Position numbers and translations under genes: made by a program
In this document: positions 9,899 to 64,000 of the stretch, one piece after another
How positions within the stretch are numbered: the stretch's first letter is position 1
Layout: every line of letters starts with the position of its first letter
Source of the DNA: Chamaelirium japonicum
Lineage: Eukaryota; Streptophyta; Magnoliopsida; Liliales; Melanthiaceae
Length of the DNA: 64,000 nt
NCBI GenBank assembly: GCA_947650365.1
Contig: OX393549.1
Coordinates: 15,055,297-15,119,296 of the forward strand
Direction of reading: 5' to 3'
Notes under the pieces: generated by a model
Databases searched by the model: none
Told to the model about the DNA's origin: nothing
What the model saw: the letters and a program-made list of their open reading frames with translations, nothing else

Positions 9899-11806
9899 TC
9901 ATGGCCTTCTCCTTCGAGGTGCCATAGCCCATGTGTTAAGATCTTCCTTGCCAAGGTGAAGAACTGGTGTTGCGACTGAAGGCTCTTCCTTGATCAGAAG
10001 GACTTGCACTTCTAGAGACTGTACCGATTCATCTTCTGATCCCCAGCTGGTTGGCTTGATTTCTTCATTTGGAATCGAAGGAGGCCTGGAGTAGAGGACA
10101 TAATAGTCAATTTTGCCTGATGGTTGGCCTAGCAGATTGACTTCGGGGCTTCTTTGTTCGTCTCTAGTTTTGAGCAGGTGCCGGGACGTAGCTTCGTTTG
10201 GAAGAGGGAGTGCTTGCATGAGAGACGGTTGCCCCCAAGACAGTAAGGATTTCGCCTTAGGCACTGAAGAAGTATGTCGTCGTCGTCTTCTTGGACTGCC
10301 CCCTTTCTTTGAGTCATCAACGGTGGACTGCCCCCCTTCTGCGAGGACCGACGGGGCATCTTGCAATTCATCGTCCGAAGTAGAAGTGTCACCGTTGTCG
10401 GGATCCGTAATGGAGATATGATGGACGGCCGCCATAGGTGGGTGGGTGGGTGTTGAGACGAAGTCCTCGATTGGCATCCCCAGACGATCGAATGCCGACT
10501 TCTTCTTTGATTGTTTGACTGGCCCGAGCCTCTCGAACACGGATGTGCGTTTTCGATTCGACCAGTCTTTACCACCTCTGGTTTGTTTCCGGAACAAGGC
10601 TTGGCATCGAGCCCGTCGTCGTCTTCTCCTGCTGTCTGGATGGCTGAGGTAGGTAGAGAGTGCATCGGAGATTGTCGATCCTTCAGCTGCTTCATCTACC
10701 ATCCTCGCCTCGATGTAGTTCGAGGTGAAGGTCTTCTTTGCTGCGGTTCTGATGACCAATGGAGCTTGACTGGAGCCGATGCCTCGGCGGTTCGGGGGAA
10801 TTTGTTCTCCGTTTTGAAACAGTCGAGCTTGAGTTCTCGTCATCCCATGTGGAGTTGCTGCTGGTGGGAGTGTGCCCATAGCGCTTTCCTCGTTGTAGCC
10901 GGCTCTGAACAGCAACTGGGCAGCATTTTGCCCCCAACTCCCTTCTGGCTTGAATCCGAGTTGCTCGAGGTCTGCTGATTCGACGGGTTTGCTTGGGCTC
11001 GGAGCTTGCGTCAGACTAGGTAATGGCACCGTCATTTCTTGCAGAGTGATGACATTGGCCTGAGATAACGACGGGGCCAGCTTCCTTGTCGGAGTAGAAG
11101 GCGATCGCTCGGATTTACGGAGCCACTGCGGTGCGAGACGCAGGACAGGCGTCGTTTGGATTGGCAACGGGGTATGTTGCATTGCTCTTGGCTCGAAGCT
11201 GATGCGCATCCTTTGCCCAGGTTTTGGCGTTCCTTGGACCTTGAGTCTTGCCTCGTCAGAGGGTGGCGCCGGATTCGCGGGAAGAGGAGTCTTGTCCTTC
11301 TTTACTTCTTCAATTTTCTGGACTCGAGGGGCTTTAGCTGGAAGAACTTCCGTGACTAAGCCCTTTGCTTGGTAGAACTTAGCGTCGGCCAAGTGTGCCT
11401 CGGCCAAGTTGAATGGCTTGTCGTCCGTAACTATGCACCTCTCCACGCCTTCTTCGTAGTACTTGAGGCACTGGTGCCAGGTGGATACCACGATGCCGTT
11501 CTCGTGCAGCCATGGTTTTCCCAACAGGAGGCGATATGACGTCTGGCAATCGATGATGTGGAAGAGGACGGTTGTATCTAGCGGGCCGATTGACAGCTTC
11601 AGACGAATGATTCCAATAGTGGACTGTCCGCCCTGGTTGAATCCTTGGATGACCAATTGACTGGGCGAGAGCTGGTCGTTGGTAATGCCGAGTTGCCGCA
11701 TTGTCTGGATGGGCATGATGTTGACGGCGGAGCCACAGTCCAACAGGATTCGGTTCACTGGCTTCTCCTTGATGTATCCCGAAACGTAAAGAGGTCGGTT
11801 GTGCAA
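9899..11806 (-). CDS. Element A aspartic protease and linker polyprotein segment
   Basis: This 635-codon minus-strand frame begins inside the retropepsin domain. VNRILLDCGSAVNIMP carries the catalytic Asp in a D-C-G context instead of the usual D-T/S-G, and LLLGKPWLHENG is the C-terminal retropepsin motif. A basic linker follows, matching the region upstream of RT in element B (TSNYIEA..., FDRLG...). Instead of entering RT, the frame then resumes the pre-protease linker (LLGQPSGKIDYYVLYSRP), so the segment is partly duplicated. It is in frame with 11819-12640 and separated from it only by a TAA at 11819-11821, where B has CAG. It is probably not expressed as an intact polyprotein. Confidence 0.7.
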   Translation of the reverse strand: MHNRPLYVSGYIKEKPVNRILLDCGSAVNIMPIQTMRQLGITNDQLSPSQLVIQGFNQGGQSTIGIIRLKLSIGPLDTTVLFHIIDCQTSYRLLLGKPWLHENGIVVSTWHQCLKYYEEGVERCIVTDDKPFNLAEAHLADAKFYQAKGLVTEVLPAKAPRVQKIEEVKKDKTPLPANPAPPSDEARLKVQGTPKPGQRMRISFEPRAMQHTPLPIQTTPVLRLAPQWLRKSERSPSTPTRKLAPSLSQANVITLQEMTVPLPSLTQAPSPSKPVESADLEQLGFKPEGSWGQNAAQLLFRAGYNEESAMGTLPPAATPHGMTRTQARLFQNGEQIPPNRRGIGSSQAPLVIRTAAKKTFTSNYIEARMVDEAAEGSTISDALSTYLSHPDSRRRRRRARCQALFRKQTRGGKDWSNRKRTSVFERLGPVKQSKKKSAFDRLGMPIEDFVSTPTHPPMAAVHHISITDPDNGDTSTSDDELQDAPSVLAEGGQSTVDDSKKGGSPRRRRRHTSSVPKAKSLLSWGQPSLMQALPLPNEATSRHLLKTRDEQRSPEVNLLGQPSGKIDYYVLYSRPPSIPNEEIKPTSWGSEDESVQSLEVQVLLIKEEPSVATPVLHLGKEDLNTWAMAPRRRRP

Positions 11807-11818
11807 TCGCGTCCCGAG

Positions 11819-12640
11819 TTACAGGTCCTCATCCGAAAAGGTTATCGTTGCATCACACGAGGCCACAGCTTTGCGCCTTTGATCGTCCTTCCTTTTCCTC
11901 TTGTAGCTATCCGGATCGGCCAAGGCCGCAGCCATTGCCAGGCGAGCCTTCTTCGGGAGCATGTGCAAGATTGCTTCGTCGTGAGAGGCGATGCCCCCTT
12001 CATCGGAATCGTCTCCCTCATCTGTGGAGTCGCCTTCTCCAGAAGTTTCGCTCTCGTTCTTTCCTTCCGATGCCTCATGGACTTCGACCATACAACAAGA
12101 CACCTTGATGTGTCGGTCCGCTGGGAGGAAGTGATCCGGGAAGAACTCTTGCAAAGTTGTCGGCTTTGGAAGACTCTGCTGAAGGATATCGTCTTGGCTT
12201 GCTGGCGGCACTTTGAACGCCTTTCTCCCCGGAGTCTTGCTTTTCTTCTTGTAGGTCTTCCGCTTGGTGAATCCCCTCATCACACGGTCTTGTTTGAGCT
12301 TCTTTTCTTGCCATGGCTTTCGCCGCCGCGGTAGCATGACCCATGCTTCTTCATCGGTGGATTCCCCTTCGCTAGGATGATGGTCGACAGCAGCAACTGG
12401 TTCCCTCGAAGGCACTTGTTCTTCCTGAGGCTCTACTGGCTCGTCTTCCGATCCCCAGCCGGTGGACTTGATTTCGTCGATTGGAACGGACGGAGGCCTT
12501 GAGTAGAGGACGTAATAGTTGAACTTCCCCGAAGGCTGGCCTAACAGACCGACTTCCGGATCTCCTTGCTCGTATCTTTTCTGAAGAGCGCGTTGGGACA
12601 TAGCTTGACTGGAAGGGACTTGCTCTTCTCGAGGTTCCAC
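11819..12640 (-). CDS. Element A polyprotein segment between gag and protease
   Basis: The minus-strand frame contains LLGQPSGKFNYYVLYSRPP, then acidic and basic low-complexity linker, then LPKKARLAMAAALADPDSYK and ITFSDEDL, all aligned with element B at about 26200-27150. It stops with TAA at 11819-11821, and the homologous frame then continues into the protease. No catalytic domain is present. It is the linker of the gag-protease polyprotein, and its upstream part is disrupted by an indel in the repeat array. Confidence 0.65.
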   Translation of the reverse strand: MEPREEQVPSSQAMSQRALQKRYEQGDPEVGLLGQPSGKFNYYVLYSRPPSVPIDEIKSTGWGSEDEPVEPQEEQVPSREPVAAVDHHPSEGESTDEEAWVMLPRRRKPWQEKKLKQDRVMRGFTKRKTYKKKSKTPGRKAFKVPPASQDDILQQSLPKPTTLQEFFPDHFLPADRHIKVSCCMVEVHEASEGKNESETSGEGDSTDEGDDSDEGGIASHDEAILHMLPKKARLAMAAALADPDSYKRKRKDDQRRKAVASCDATITFSDEDL

Positions 12641-13000
12641 TGGCTCGTCTTTTGATCCCCAGCCGGTGGGCTTGATTTCGTCGATTGGAACGGACGGAGG
12701 CCTTGAGTAGAGGACGTAATAGTCGAACTTCCCCGAAGGCTGGCCCAGCAGACCGACTTCTGGATTCCTTGCTCGTATCTTTCCTGAAGAGCGCGTTGGG
12801 ACATAGCTTGACTGGAAGGGACTTGCTCTTCTCGAGGTTCCACTGGCTCGTCTCCCGATCCCCAGCCGGTGGGCTTGATTTCGTCGATTGGAACGGACGG
12901 AGGCCTTGAGTAGAGGACGTAATAGTCGAACTTCCCCGAAGGCTGGCCCAGCAGACCGACTTCTGGATCTCCTTGCTCGTATCTCCTTTGGAGTGCTCGT
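12440..13000 (-). repeat. Three tandem copies of a coding repeat of about 203 bp in element A
   Basis: The segment encoding GDPEVGLLGQPSGKF.YYVLYSRP, then EIK.TGW, recurs three times. The phrase GAGTAGAGGACGTAATAG lies near 12501, 12705 and 12908, a spacing of 204 then 203 bp. The one-base difference shifts the frame between units, so the array breaks the polyprotein. Element B has two units of about 201 bp at the same place (about 26155-26550). Confidence 0.85.
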
Positions 13001-15033
13001 TAGGATGCAGTATTGCTTGGAAGAGGTACTGGTGTGAGCGATGGTTGCCCCCAGGGCAGCGGCGTTTTATCCTCGGTGAACGCAGGAATACATTGACGTC
13101 GCTTCGAGACTTTCGGCTGGGAAGTTGACTTAGCGATTGGAGCTTGACGGTTGATGCGCAATTTGGGCATGCTTTGCCGAGCAGCAACGAGCACCGGCGA
13201 GAAGGAGCCGAAGGTGATGGACGTCATGTTGGCCGTAGCAACCTCTCTGGAGTCGATCTCTATCTTCCCTTGCTTAGCGAGCGCCATGATTCTTTCCTTG
13301 AAGACGAAGCATCTTTCAATGGGATGACTCACCACCCGGTGGTATTTGCAGAAGAGAGGGTCGTCGACGCGATGCATCTGCTCGGGCCTCTTCGAAGGAG
13401 GGAGTTCTATCATCTTCTCTTGCAGCAGTTGGTCGAACATAGATGAGACTTCCGAGTCTGGGAAGGGGTATTCCTTGGCTTCGAGCTCTTCTAGAGTCAT
13501 CCTTTGTCTTGGCGGCGGAGGCGGTGGTATGGCGACTCCCTTTTTTTGATTCGGCTTACCACCGATCTTGAGCGGTTTGGAGGTTGAAGCGACGTAAGCA
13601 ACATTGACTTGTTTCGGTTTCAGTGCTGGTGGCTTGTCCTTCTTCTCCACCTTCAAGAAGTCTTTGTTCTTTGAGTCCCCGCGGCTTGTTAGGCTGAGTT
13701 CCATGTCGTGAGCCTGAGTTGTGAGTTCTTCGAAAGACCGAGGCTTGATACCTTTGAGGATGTAGAGCAGGCCCCAGTGCATGCCTTGGGTGCACATCTC
13801 GATGGCCGAGTCTTCAGACAAGCGGTCTCGTGAATTCAGCGCGAGGTTCCTCCATCTGTCGATGTAGTCGATCACTGGCTCATCTTTTCTTTGCTTGACG
13901 GCGGTAAGCTCGGTCATGCTGACGGTTCGTCTGGTGCTGTAGAAGCGATTGAGGAACTCCCTCTCCATCTGATCCCAACTGTCGATGGTCCCTGTAGGAA
14001 GATCAACGTACCAGTCGAACGCGTTGCCTTTGAGGGTGCGAACGAATTGCTTCACCATCTCGTCGCCATATGTGCCGGCATTATTGCAGGTCTCGATGAA
14101 GTGGGCGACGTACTGTCTTGGATTTCCCTTTCCGTCAAAGTATTGGAACTTTGGTGGCTGGAATCCGACTGGGAAGCGTAGTTGCTGGATCCTCGCAGTG
14201 TAGAGCTTCGAGTATGCCGCCGTGATCGGAGGAAGGCCACTGCCATGGGAGCGCATCATGTCGGCTATCAATGCTTGGACTTGCTGAGCATTCATCGTTG
14301 CCGTTGTTGGAGGTTGTGTGGCCACCGAGGCTGGCGCTGGGGAGACGATTTCCAATGGGACGGGAGCCGAGGAGAGCGCTGGAGTAACTACTTGAACCGT
14401 CAGAGCAACTTCTGCAGGAGCGGGAGTTGAAGACAGAACTGGAGCGGCTACTGGAGAAGCGACGGGTTGGCCGACTGCTGCAGCGTCCTTCGCGCTTAGC
14501 TTTTGGAGCAGAGTGTTGATGTGACGATCCTTCTCCTCCATTAGTCGAGTAATCTGCGCCATGTGCTCGTTCATCTGCTTGACTTGGAGCTGAAGAGCGG
14601 ACGGAGGGTGGTGACGGAGAACGTCTCGGTGTTGCATGTTCGCATCCTCGCCATCATCATCGGAGACGTAGTTACGCCGACTTGCTTCTGGCTGATGATT
14701 GATGTTTGCCCCCTGCAGAGGAGGTGCAACGTCTGCTGGAGAACCCGAACGGGTTCGGGGTTGGGGCTGGTCCTCCCCAAACTTCTGGACATGGGCTCCA
14801 GGATCGAAGCTCATTTCTTCAAGCACCAGGGCCTCGTCGGCGCTTTGGCGAGCATCTTCGGTAGTAGCTTCCGGCACGAAGACGTCCGCAAGAGTCCGAG
14901 TACGCCGAGTGTAGACGCGTACCATTGGAGGAGCATCACCCTCCGGATTTACTGGATCACCGTGTCGGAGTAGAGGAGACTCGGCGATTGGTGAGAGGTT
15001 TGGAGCAAACGCATCATTGTTCGTTCCGGCCAT
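13000..15033 (-). CDS. gag: Element A Gag polyprotein
   Basis: The start is the ATG at 15031-15033 (MAGTNNDAF), matching MPGTNDDTF in element B. The first third is acidic and proline-rich with a coiled-coil stretch (LQVKQMNEHMAQITRLMEEK). The retrotransposon Gag domain follows (HFIETCNNAGTYGDEMVKQF, WYVDLPTGTIDSWDQMEREF). Near the C-terminus is the zinc knuckle CKYHRVVSHPIERC, a C-X2-H-X4-H-X4-C variant common in Tat elements. The frame ends with TAA where element B has CAA (Gln), so the original polyprotein continued. The product would form virus-like particles that package the element RNA. The capsid region itself appears intact. Confidence 0.88.
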   Translation of the reverse strand: MAGTNNDAFAPNLSPIAESPLLRHGDPVNPEGDAPPMVRVYTRRTRTLADVFVPEATTEDARQSADEALVLEEMSFDPGAHVQKFGEDQPQPRTRSGSPADVAPPLQGANINHQPEASRRNYVSDDDGEDANMQHRDVLRHHPPSALQLQVKQMNEHMAQITRLMEEKDRHINTLLQKLSAKDAAAVGQPVASPVAAPVLSSTPAPAEVALTVQVVTPALSSAPVPLEIVSPAPASVATQPPTTATMNAQQVQALIADMMRSHGSGLPPITAAYSKLYTARIQQLRFPVGFQPPKFQYFDGKGNPRQYVAHFIETCNNAGTYGDEMVKQFVRTLKGNAFDWYVDLPTGTIDSWDQMEREFLNRFYSTRRTVSMTELTAVKQRKDEPVIDYIDRWRNLALNSRDRLSEDSAIEMCTQGMHWGLLYILKGIKPRSFEELTTQAHDMELSLTSRGDSKNKDFLKVEKKDKPPALKPKQVNVAYVASTSKPLKIGGKPNQKKGVAIPPPPPPRQRMTLEELEAKEYPFPDSEVSSMFDQLLQEKMIELPPSKRPEQMHRVDDPLFCKYHRVVSHPIERCFVFKERIMALAKQGKIEIDSREVATANMTSITFGSFSPVLVAARQSMPKLRINRQAPIAKSTSQPKVSKRRQCIPAFTEDKTPLPWGQPSLTPVPLPSNTAS

Positions 15034-15083
15034 CGCAAACTTCAAGCAGCTTCTTCAACCGTACGGATGAAAGGAGAAGAGGT

Positions 15084-15100
15084 CCCCCTGGGCGTGCCAG
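15084..15100 (-). other. Element A primer-binding site
   Basis: On the minus strand TGGCACGCCCAGGGGGA starts a few bases after the end of the 5' LTR (15106). The equivalent in element B is TGGCACGCCCGGTGGGAC at 24068-24085. TGG pairs with the CCA end of the primer tRNA. I could not identify which tRNA from memory. Confidence 0.75.
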
Positions 15101-15105
15101 AAATC

Positions 15106-17792
15106 TGTAGCGCGGGAAAAAGCACGGGTCGTCTTTATTGCGCAAAACCAGATTACAAGTGTGGCCGGGACCCGGGCGGCTCGGGTGTAGCGAGTTCGGG
15201 TTGCGGCGAGTTTTGATCAGGGGATTGTGGGAAAGATCTTCTGGGGGATCCCTTTGATCCGCGTCTCCACGTGGTGTTCGTGCGAGAGCTCTGAAGGAGT
15301 TGCCCAGGACAGGGGTCTTTACAGGGAGAGGGTTTTAGAGAGGCTAAGGAATGTCCACCGTTGCTTTGTCCCTTCCGTGCTTCGCGCTTTCTCGGCTAGG
15401 GGTTTTTCGGCTTCGTTCCTCGGTCTTCGCATCTTCCTCGTTCCTTGCTTGACCTGGGTGTCCTTGATCATCGGTTCGCGGCGTCGATCGAGCTTTTGGC
15501 GTTGGCTTTGGCTTTGGCTTTTTGGCTTTGGCTTGGCTCCGGCGTGGCTCTGGCTTTTGCTTTGCTTCGGCGCTTGCACTTGGACGTAGCTGGGAGAGAC
15601 TTGCGATGCTTTCGTTCTTCCGGACTTCGCGTCGTATCGGCTAGAACGTGCGGTGCTTTTGCTTGTGGCCGGCGTAGTCGCTTGGCTTTGGCACTTTGCG
15701 TTGCTTTGGCGTGGGCTTTACTGGGGCTTTGCTTTGGCTTCTTGCGTTGGCTTTAGCTTCAGCGTCAACTCGATCTTCTTCTTCGAACGACGTGGGCTAC
15801 TTCTTCGATGCTTCGACGGTTTGCGTGTCGACTGGACTTCTCTTCTTCTTCGGGCTTCTTTGGCGTGATCGGAGTCGAAGAATGCTTTCGAAGATAGTGG
15901 GGGTAGCACCGATCTCCGTGCGACGGTTGTGGCGTCGGCTTTTGTTGATGAAGACGACGAGGGTAGCGACGGTCTCCGTGCAACGGTTGTAGCGTCGGCT
16001 TTTGTTGATGAAGACGACGGGGTAGCGACGCTTCAGACGATCTGCTCCAGGCTTTCTTCTTCGTGGATGGCGCAGGCATTGGTCGAAGATGACGGGGTGA
16101 TGACGCTTCGCTTCTCTCCTCCGGGCTTTGGAGCTTGATCGGGATCGAGGATTTGTTGGAGCCGACGGGGTAGTGCCGCTCCGAGCTTCTTCTCCGGCCT
16201 TTGCTTCTGGCGTCTTCGGAGTCGAAGGATCTTCTTCTCCGAGCTTTCTTCTTCGTGCACGGAGTCGAAGTCTTGATCTTCGTGTGCAAGGGTCTTCACG
16301 TTGATGAGGACTTTCAGTAAGCCGATCCCTCGGGACAGGCTTGACTGTGCATCGTGAAGCCTTGGGTCGGTGAAGAAGCGTCTCCTCTTCTGCAGAGCTC
16401 CGGCGTTTCATCTTCAGTCTTCAACCTCGGCCCTTGTGGCGTTGGCTTCTTCTCCGAGCATATTCGGTGTAATCGGAGTCGAAGGCTTTGTTGAAGATGA
16501 CGGGTGTAGCGCCGCTTCGTTCTTCTTCCCCGGGCTTTTGAGCTTGATCGGAGTCGAAGGCTTGTTGGAGACGACGGGGTAGTGCCGCTCCTCTTCTTCT
16601 CCGGGCTTTTGGGCTTGATCGGAGTCGAAGGCTTTGTTGAAGGTGACGGGTGTAGCGCCGCTTCTCTTCTTCTCCGGGCTTTTGGGCTTAATCGGAGTCG
16701 AAGGCTTGTTGGAGACGACGGGGTAGTGCCGCTCCTCTTCTTCTCCGGGCTTTTGGGCTTGATCGGAGTCGAAGGCTTGTTGGAGACGACGGGGTAGTGC
16801 CGCTCCTCTTCTTCTCCGGGCTTTTGGGCTTGATCGGAGTCGAAGGCTTGTTGGAGACGACGGGGTAGTGCCGCTCCGATCTTCTTCTCCGGCCTTTGCT
16901 TCTGGCGTCTTCGGAGTCGAAGGGTTCTTCTTCTCCGAGCTTTCTTCTTCGTGCACGGAGTTGAAGGGATGATCTTCGTGTGCAAGGGTCTTCACGTTGA
17001 TGAGGGCTTTCAGTAAGCCGATCCCGACGGGACAGGCTTGACTGTGCCTCGTGAAGCCTTGGGTCGATGAAGAAGCGTCTCCTCTTCTGCAGAGCTCCCG
17101 CGCTTCGTCTTCAGTCTTCGACCTCTTCTTCATTCCCCCACCCCCTCTATTTATAGGCAAAGGGGAGGGGAGAGAGATATGGGAACTTTTAATTTTAAAT
17201 CCCTTTTGTATCTCTCTCATAATTACCCGGGATTTCTTCATCCATTGATGAGGGGAATAACATTTAGTTGTTTTCCTTTTCTGGCGGGTGCAATTATGGC
17301 TGGATTTCGCACACGAAATCCATGGCGATCGGGCGCTTCTTCTTGTGCATCGGATCGAGGGATCGGCGCAGATCCGCGTGTGTGCAGACGTCATACGCAA
17401 CCTCCCCCCGCGCATGGCGGTATTTCCTTCCTTTTCTTTCTTTTCTTTCCTTTTCTTTTCTTTCCTTTCTTTTCTTTCCTTTTCTTTTCTTTTCTTTCTT
17501 TTCTTTTTTTTTTTTTTTCTTTCCTTGCAAGGCCGGCCGGCCCCTCATGGGGTTCGGGTCCTAGTAGGGCCGGCCCCATGTGGCTCGGGTCCTAGTAGGG
17601 GCCGGCCCCATGGGGTTCGGACCCTAGTAGGGGCCGGCCCCCCTTGAAGCATGGGGTCCGCTCCTCTTTGCTAGGTGCGAGTCGGGTCCGGGTCCGCATC
17701 GGTGCGCGCGAGTCGGGTCCGCGTGTCGGGTTTGCATCCGCGTCGGCACACGTAAGTCGGGTTCGGGTCCGAGCAAAATTCGTGTGTCTACA
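15106..17792 (-). repeat. Element A 5' LTR
   Basis: This 2,687-bp LTR is nearly identical to 1034-3727 and begins TGTAGACACA at 17792. The TATA box is the complement of 17145-17157, inside CCTATAAATAGAGG. U3 contains a purine-rich microsatellite (complement of 17425-17525). The tandem repeat of about 72 bp is at about 16515-16880. The LTR transcribes away from RAD51C. Its U3 end lies about 0.5 kb upstream of the RAD51C ATG. Confidence 0.93.
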
Positions 17793-17797
17793 CCCGT

Positions 17798-18151
17798 TTA
17801 ATAAACAGGTCGGGTTCGGGTTTAGGGTCTGGACACAGTAGACCCGCGAAGACCTGTTTAGTATTCAACGGGTCGTGTCGGGTCGGGTCTACCCGCAATC
17901 CGATACTATAATATATAATACCAGCAGGTCTTTCGGGTAAGGTCTGGTCGAGTCCGATTGGGTCGGATCGGGTTAACTAAATAGTCCCGGGTGGTAAACG
18001 GGTCTTACCGGGTCTTATCGGGTCTACCCGTTTATTAGCGGGTCGGGTACGGGTTTAGGATCTAGACACGATTAGTTAAATGGGTCGGGTCCGGGTCTGG
18101 GGTTTTGGACACGACACGAACCCGACACGACACGACCCATTGCCACCCCTA
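17798..18151. mobile_element. hAT-type MITE, right part
   Basis: This is the right portion of the MITE starting at 925, resumed after the CCCGT duplication of element A. It consists of alternating CGGGTC/GACCCG motifs and ends ATTGCCACCCCTA at 18151, followed by the 8-bp duplication GCTGTAGC. The intact MITE would be about 460 bp. Confidence 0.82.
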
Positions 18152-18159
18152 GCTGTAGC

Positions 18160-18288
18160 GCCCTGTCCTCTGACCGACTGACCGGTTAGCACAGGTCTGA
18201 CCGGCTGAGAAGACCGTTGGAGACATCCAAAGCGGGAGAGAATCAGCAGGCGGGACGAGGCGGTCCTTAGGGCTTCTATCAGCTGGGG
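18160..18288 (+). promoter_or_regulatory. Proximal upstream region of RAD51C with E2F-like motifs
   Basis: These 129 bp are all that separates the MITE target duplication from the RAD51C ATG. The region contains AAGCGGGAGA (18230-18239, complement TCTCCCGCTT) and GGCGGGAC (18249-18256). Both resemble E2F sites (TTTSSCGC type), and plant recombination genes are often E2F-regulated. No clear TATA box is seen. The 5' UTR presumably lies here, but the transcription start cannot be placed. Confidence 0.35.
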
Positions 18289-63456
<45,168 letters not shown>

Positions 63457-64000
63457 GTAAGTAGCATCAGCTATAGTACTTTCTTTAAATATGAAATTAC
63501 TTGGATGGAGTGTAGCAAATCATACTAATGCAATTAACTAAAAAATGAATATATATACACTTCTGACTTGTAAAAAATGGCCACAGATATTTCTAATTAA
63601 CTTTCAAGCATATATGTTTACCTTACCATTATTGGTTATATGCCTTACATACAAAATCAAGCCAAAGATTTTATATGTTGTTTCATGTATGCATTACCTC
63701 TAGATATGTACAGTAGTGTAGACGAGACTGTGTACATGACCTTTAATGGACTGACTTATCCAAGTGTTGTGGTCAGTTACAAGTTTGTGCACAGTGTATG
63801 TAATGTCAGGTAGGCCCCACAGGACAGGAGGAAATATCTTTTGATGGACAGGCCATTTAGATATCATCTAATGTCACTGGACTTTATTTCTGCATTGTTC
63901 TCAATAGTATTATCTCTTCTTCAAAATTTAAGTTGCTTGTACCAAATCAACCAAAATCCTACTAATAATGGACTTAACCAAAGATTAACTAACTAAACAA
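63457..64000 (+). other. RAD51C intron 7, 5' part
   Basis: This AT-rich sequence after the exon 7 donor has no exon that could continue RAD51C, so the last exon(s) lie downstream of the window. Confidence 0.7.

Larger units (their letters stand above)
1034..17792 (-). mobile_element. Element A: Tat-lineage Ty3/gypsy LTR retrotransposon lacking RT and the integrase core
   Basis: Two direct repeats of about 2.69 kb (1034-3727 and 15106-17792) both run TGTAGAC...CTACA on the minus strand. They are flanked by a perfect 5-bp target duplication CCCGT (1029-1033 and 17793-17797). Inside, on the minus strand, are a primer-binding site, gag, a protease-type region and a second degenerate copy of the protease-linker region that runs straight into the last codons of integrase. 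Reverse transcriptase, both RNase H domains and the integrase core are absent, so the element is non-autonomous. Between 3746 and about 8700 the plus strand carries remnants of the antisense gene that is intact in element B. A hAT MITE is inserted at 6161-6765. Confidence 0.93.

Overview
This is a plant nuclear window. It carries one spliced host gene, the DNA-repair recombinase RAD51C, stretched and partly buried by nested transposable elements. Evidence for a plant: Tat-lineage Ty3/gypsy elements with a second, archaeal-type RNase H; a copia element and a TRIM whose primer-binding sites match initiator tRNA-Met; plant-type hAT MITEs; and GT-AG introns. The species cannot be named from the sequence, but it must be an angiosperm with TE-inflated introns.

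RAD51C runs on the + strand. Seven exons are visible: 18289-18400, 51691-51789, 53909-54031, 54368-54401, 54483-54553, 54646-54872 and 63325-63456. All junctions are GT-AG and in phase, giving 798 nt or 266 codons. The C-terminal exon(s) lie beyond position 64000. Intron 1 is 33,290 bp and intron 6 is 8,452 bp.

Layout. 1-651: LTR of a minus-strand gypsy element entering from the left. 652-924 and 18152-18288: RAD51C upstream DNA, split by a hAT MITE (925-1033 plus 17798-18151). That MITE is itself split by gypsy element A (1034-17792, minus, TSD CCCGT). A has gag and protease but no reverse transcriptase or integrase core, and carries its own hAT MITE (6161-6765). Intron 1 holds copia remnants, a 340-bp TRIM (19167-19506), pieces of an old minus-strand gypsy element, and two large plus-strand Tat elements. 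Element B (22037-39080, TSD GAAGC) is complete. Element C (39153-51085, TSD GTTGC) is truncated and decayed, and is interrupted in its integrase region by a 933-bp hAT element (41671-42603). Intron 2 holds a foldback MITE in a TA microsatellite and an old integrase fragment. Intron 6 holds a likely decayed solo LTR and an RT-less copia element (58820-62555, TSD TTTAT).

The Tat elements also carry an antisense gene between integrase and the 3' LTR. It encodes a plant-mobile-domain-like protein with a coiled-coil tail. It has a small intron conserved in B and C and a TATA-type promoter placed just inside the polypurine tract in A, B and C. B is the only element here with a complete set of enzymatic domains. 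A, C, the copia element, the TRIM and the older gypsy copy all lack reverse transcriptase or its catalytic part. Most stop codons in the dead frames sit where the sister copy has Gln or Trp, as expected from C-to-T decay of methylated cytosines.
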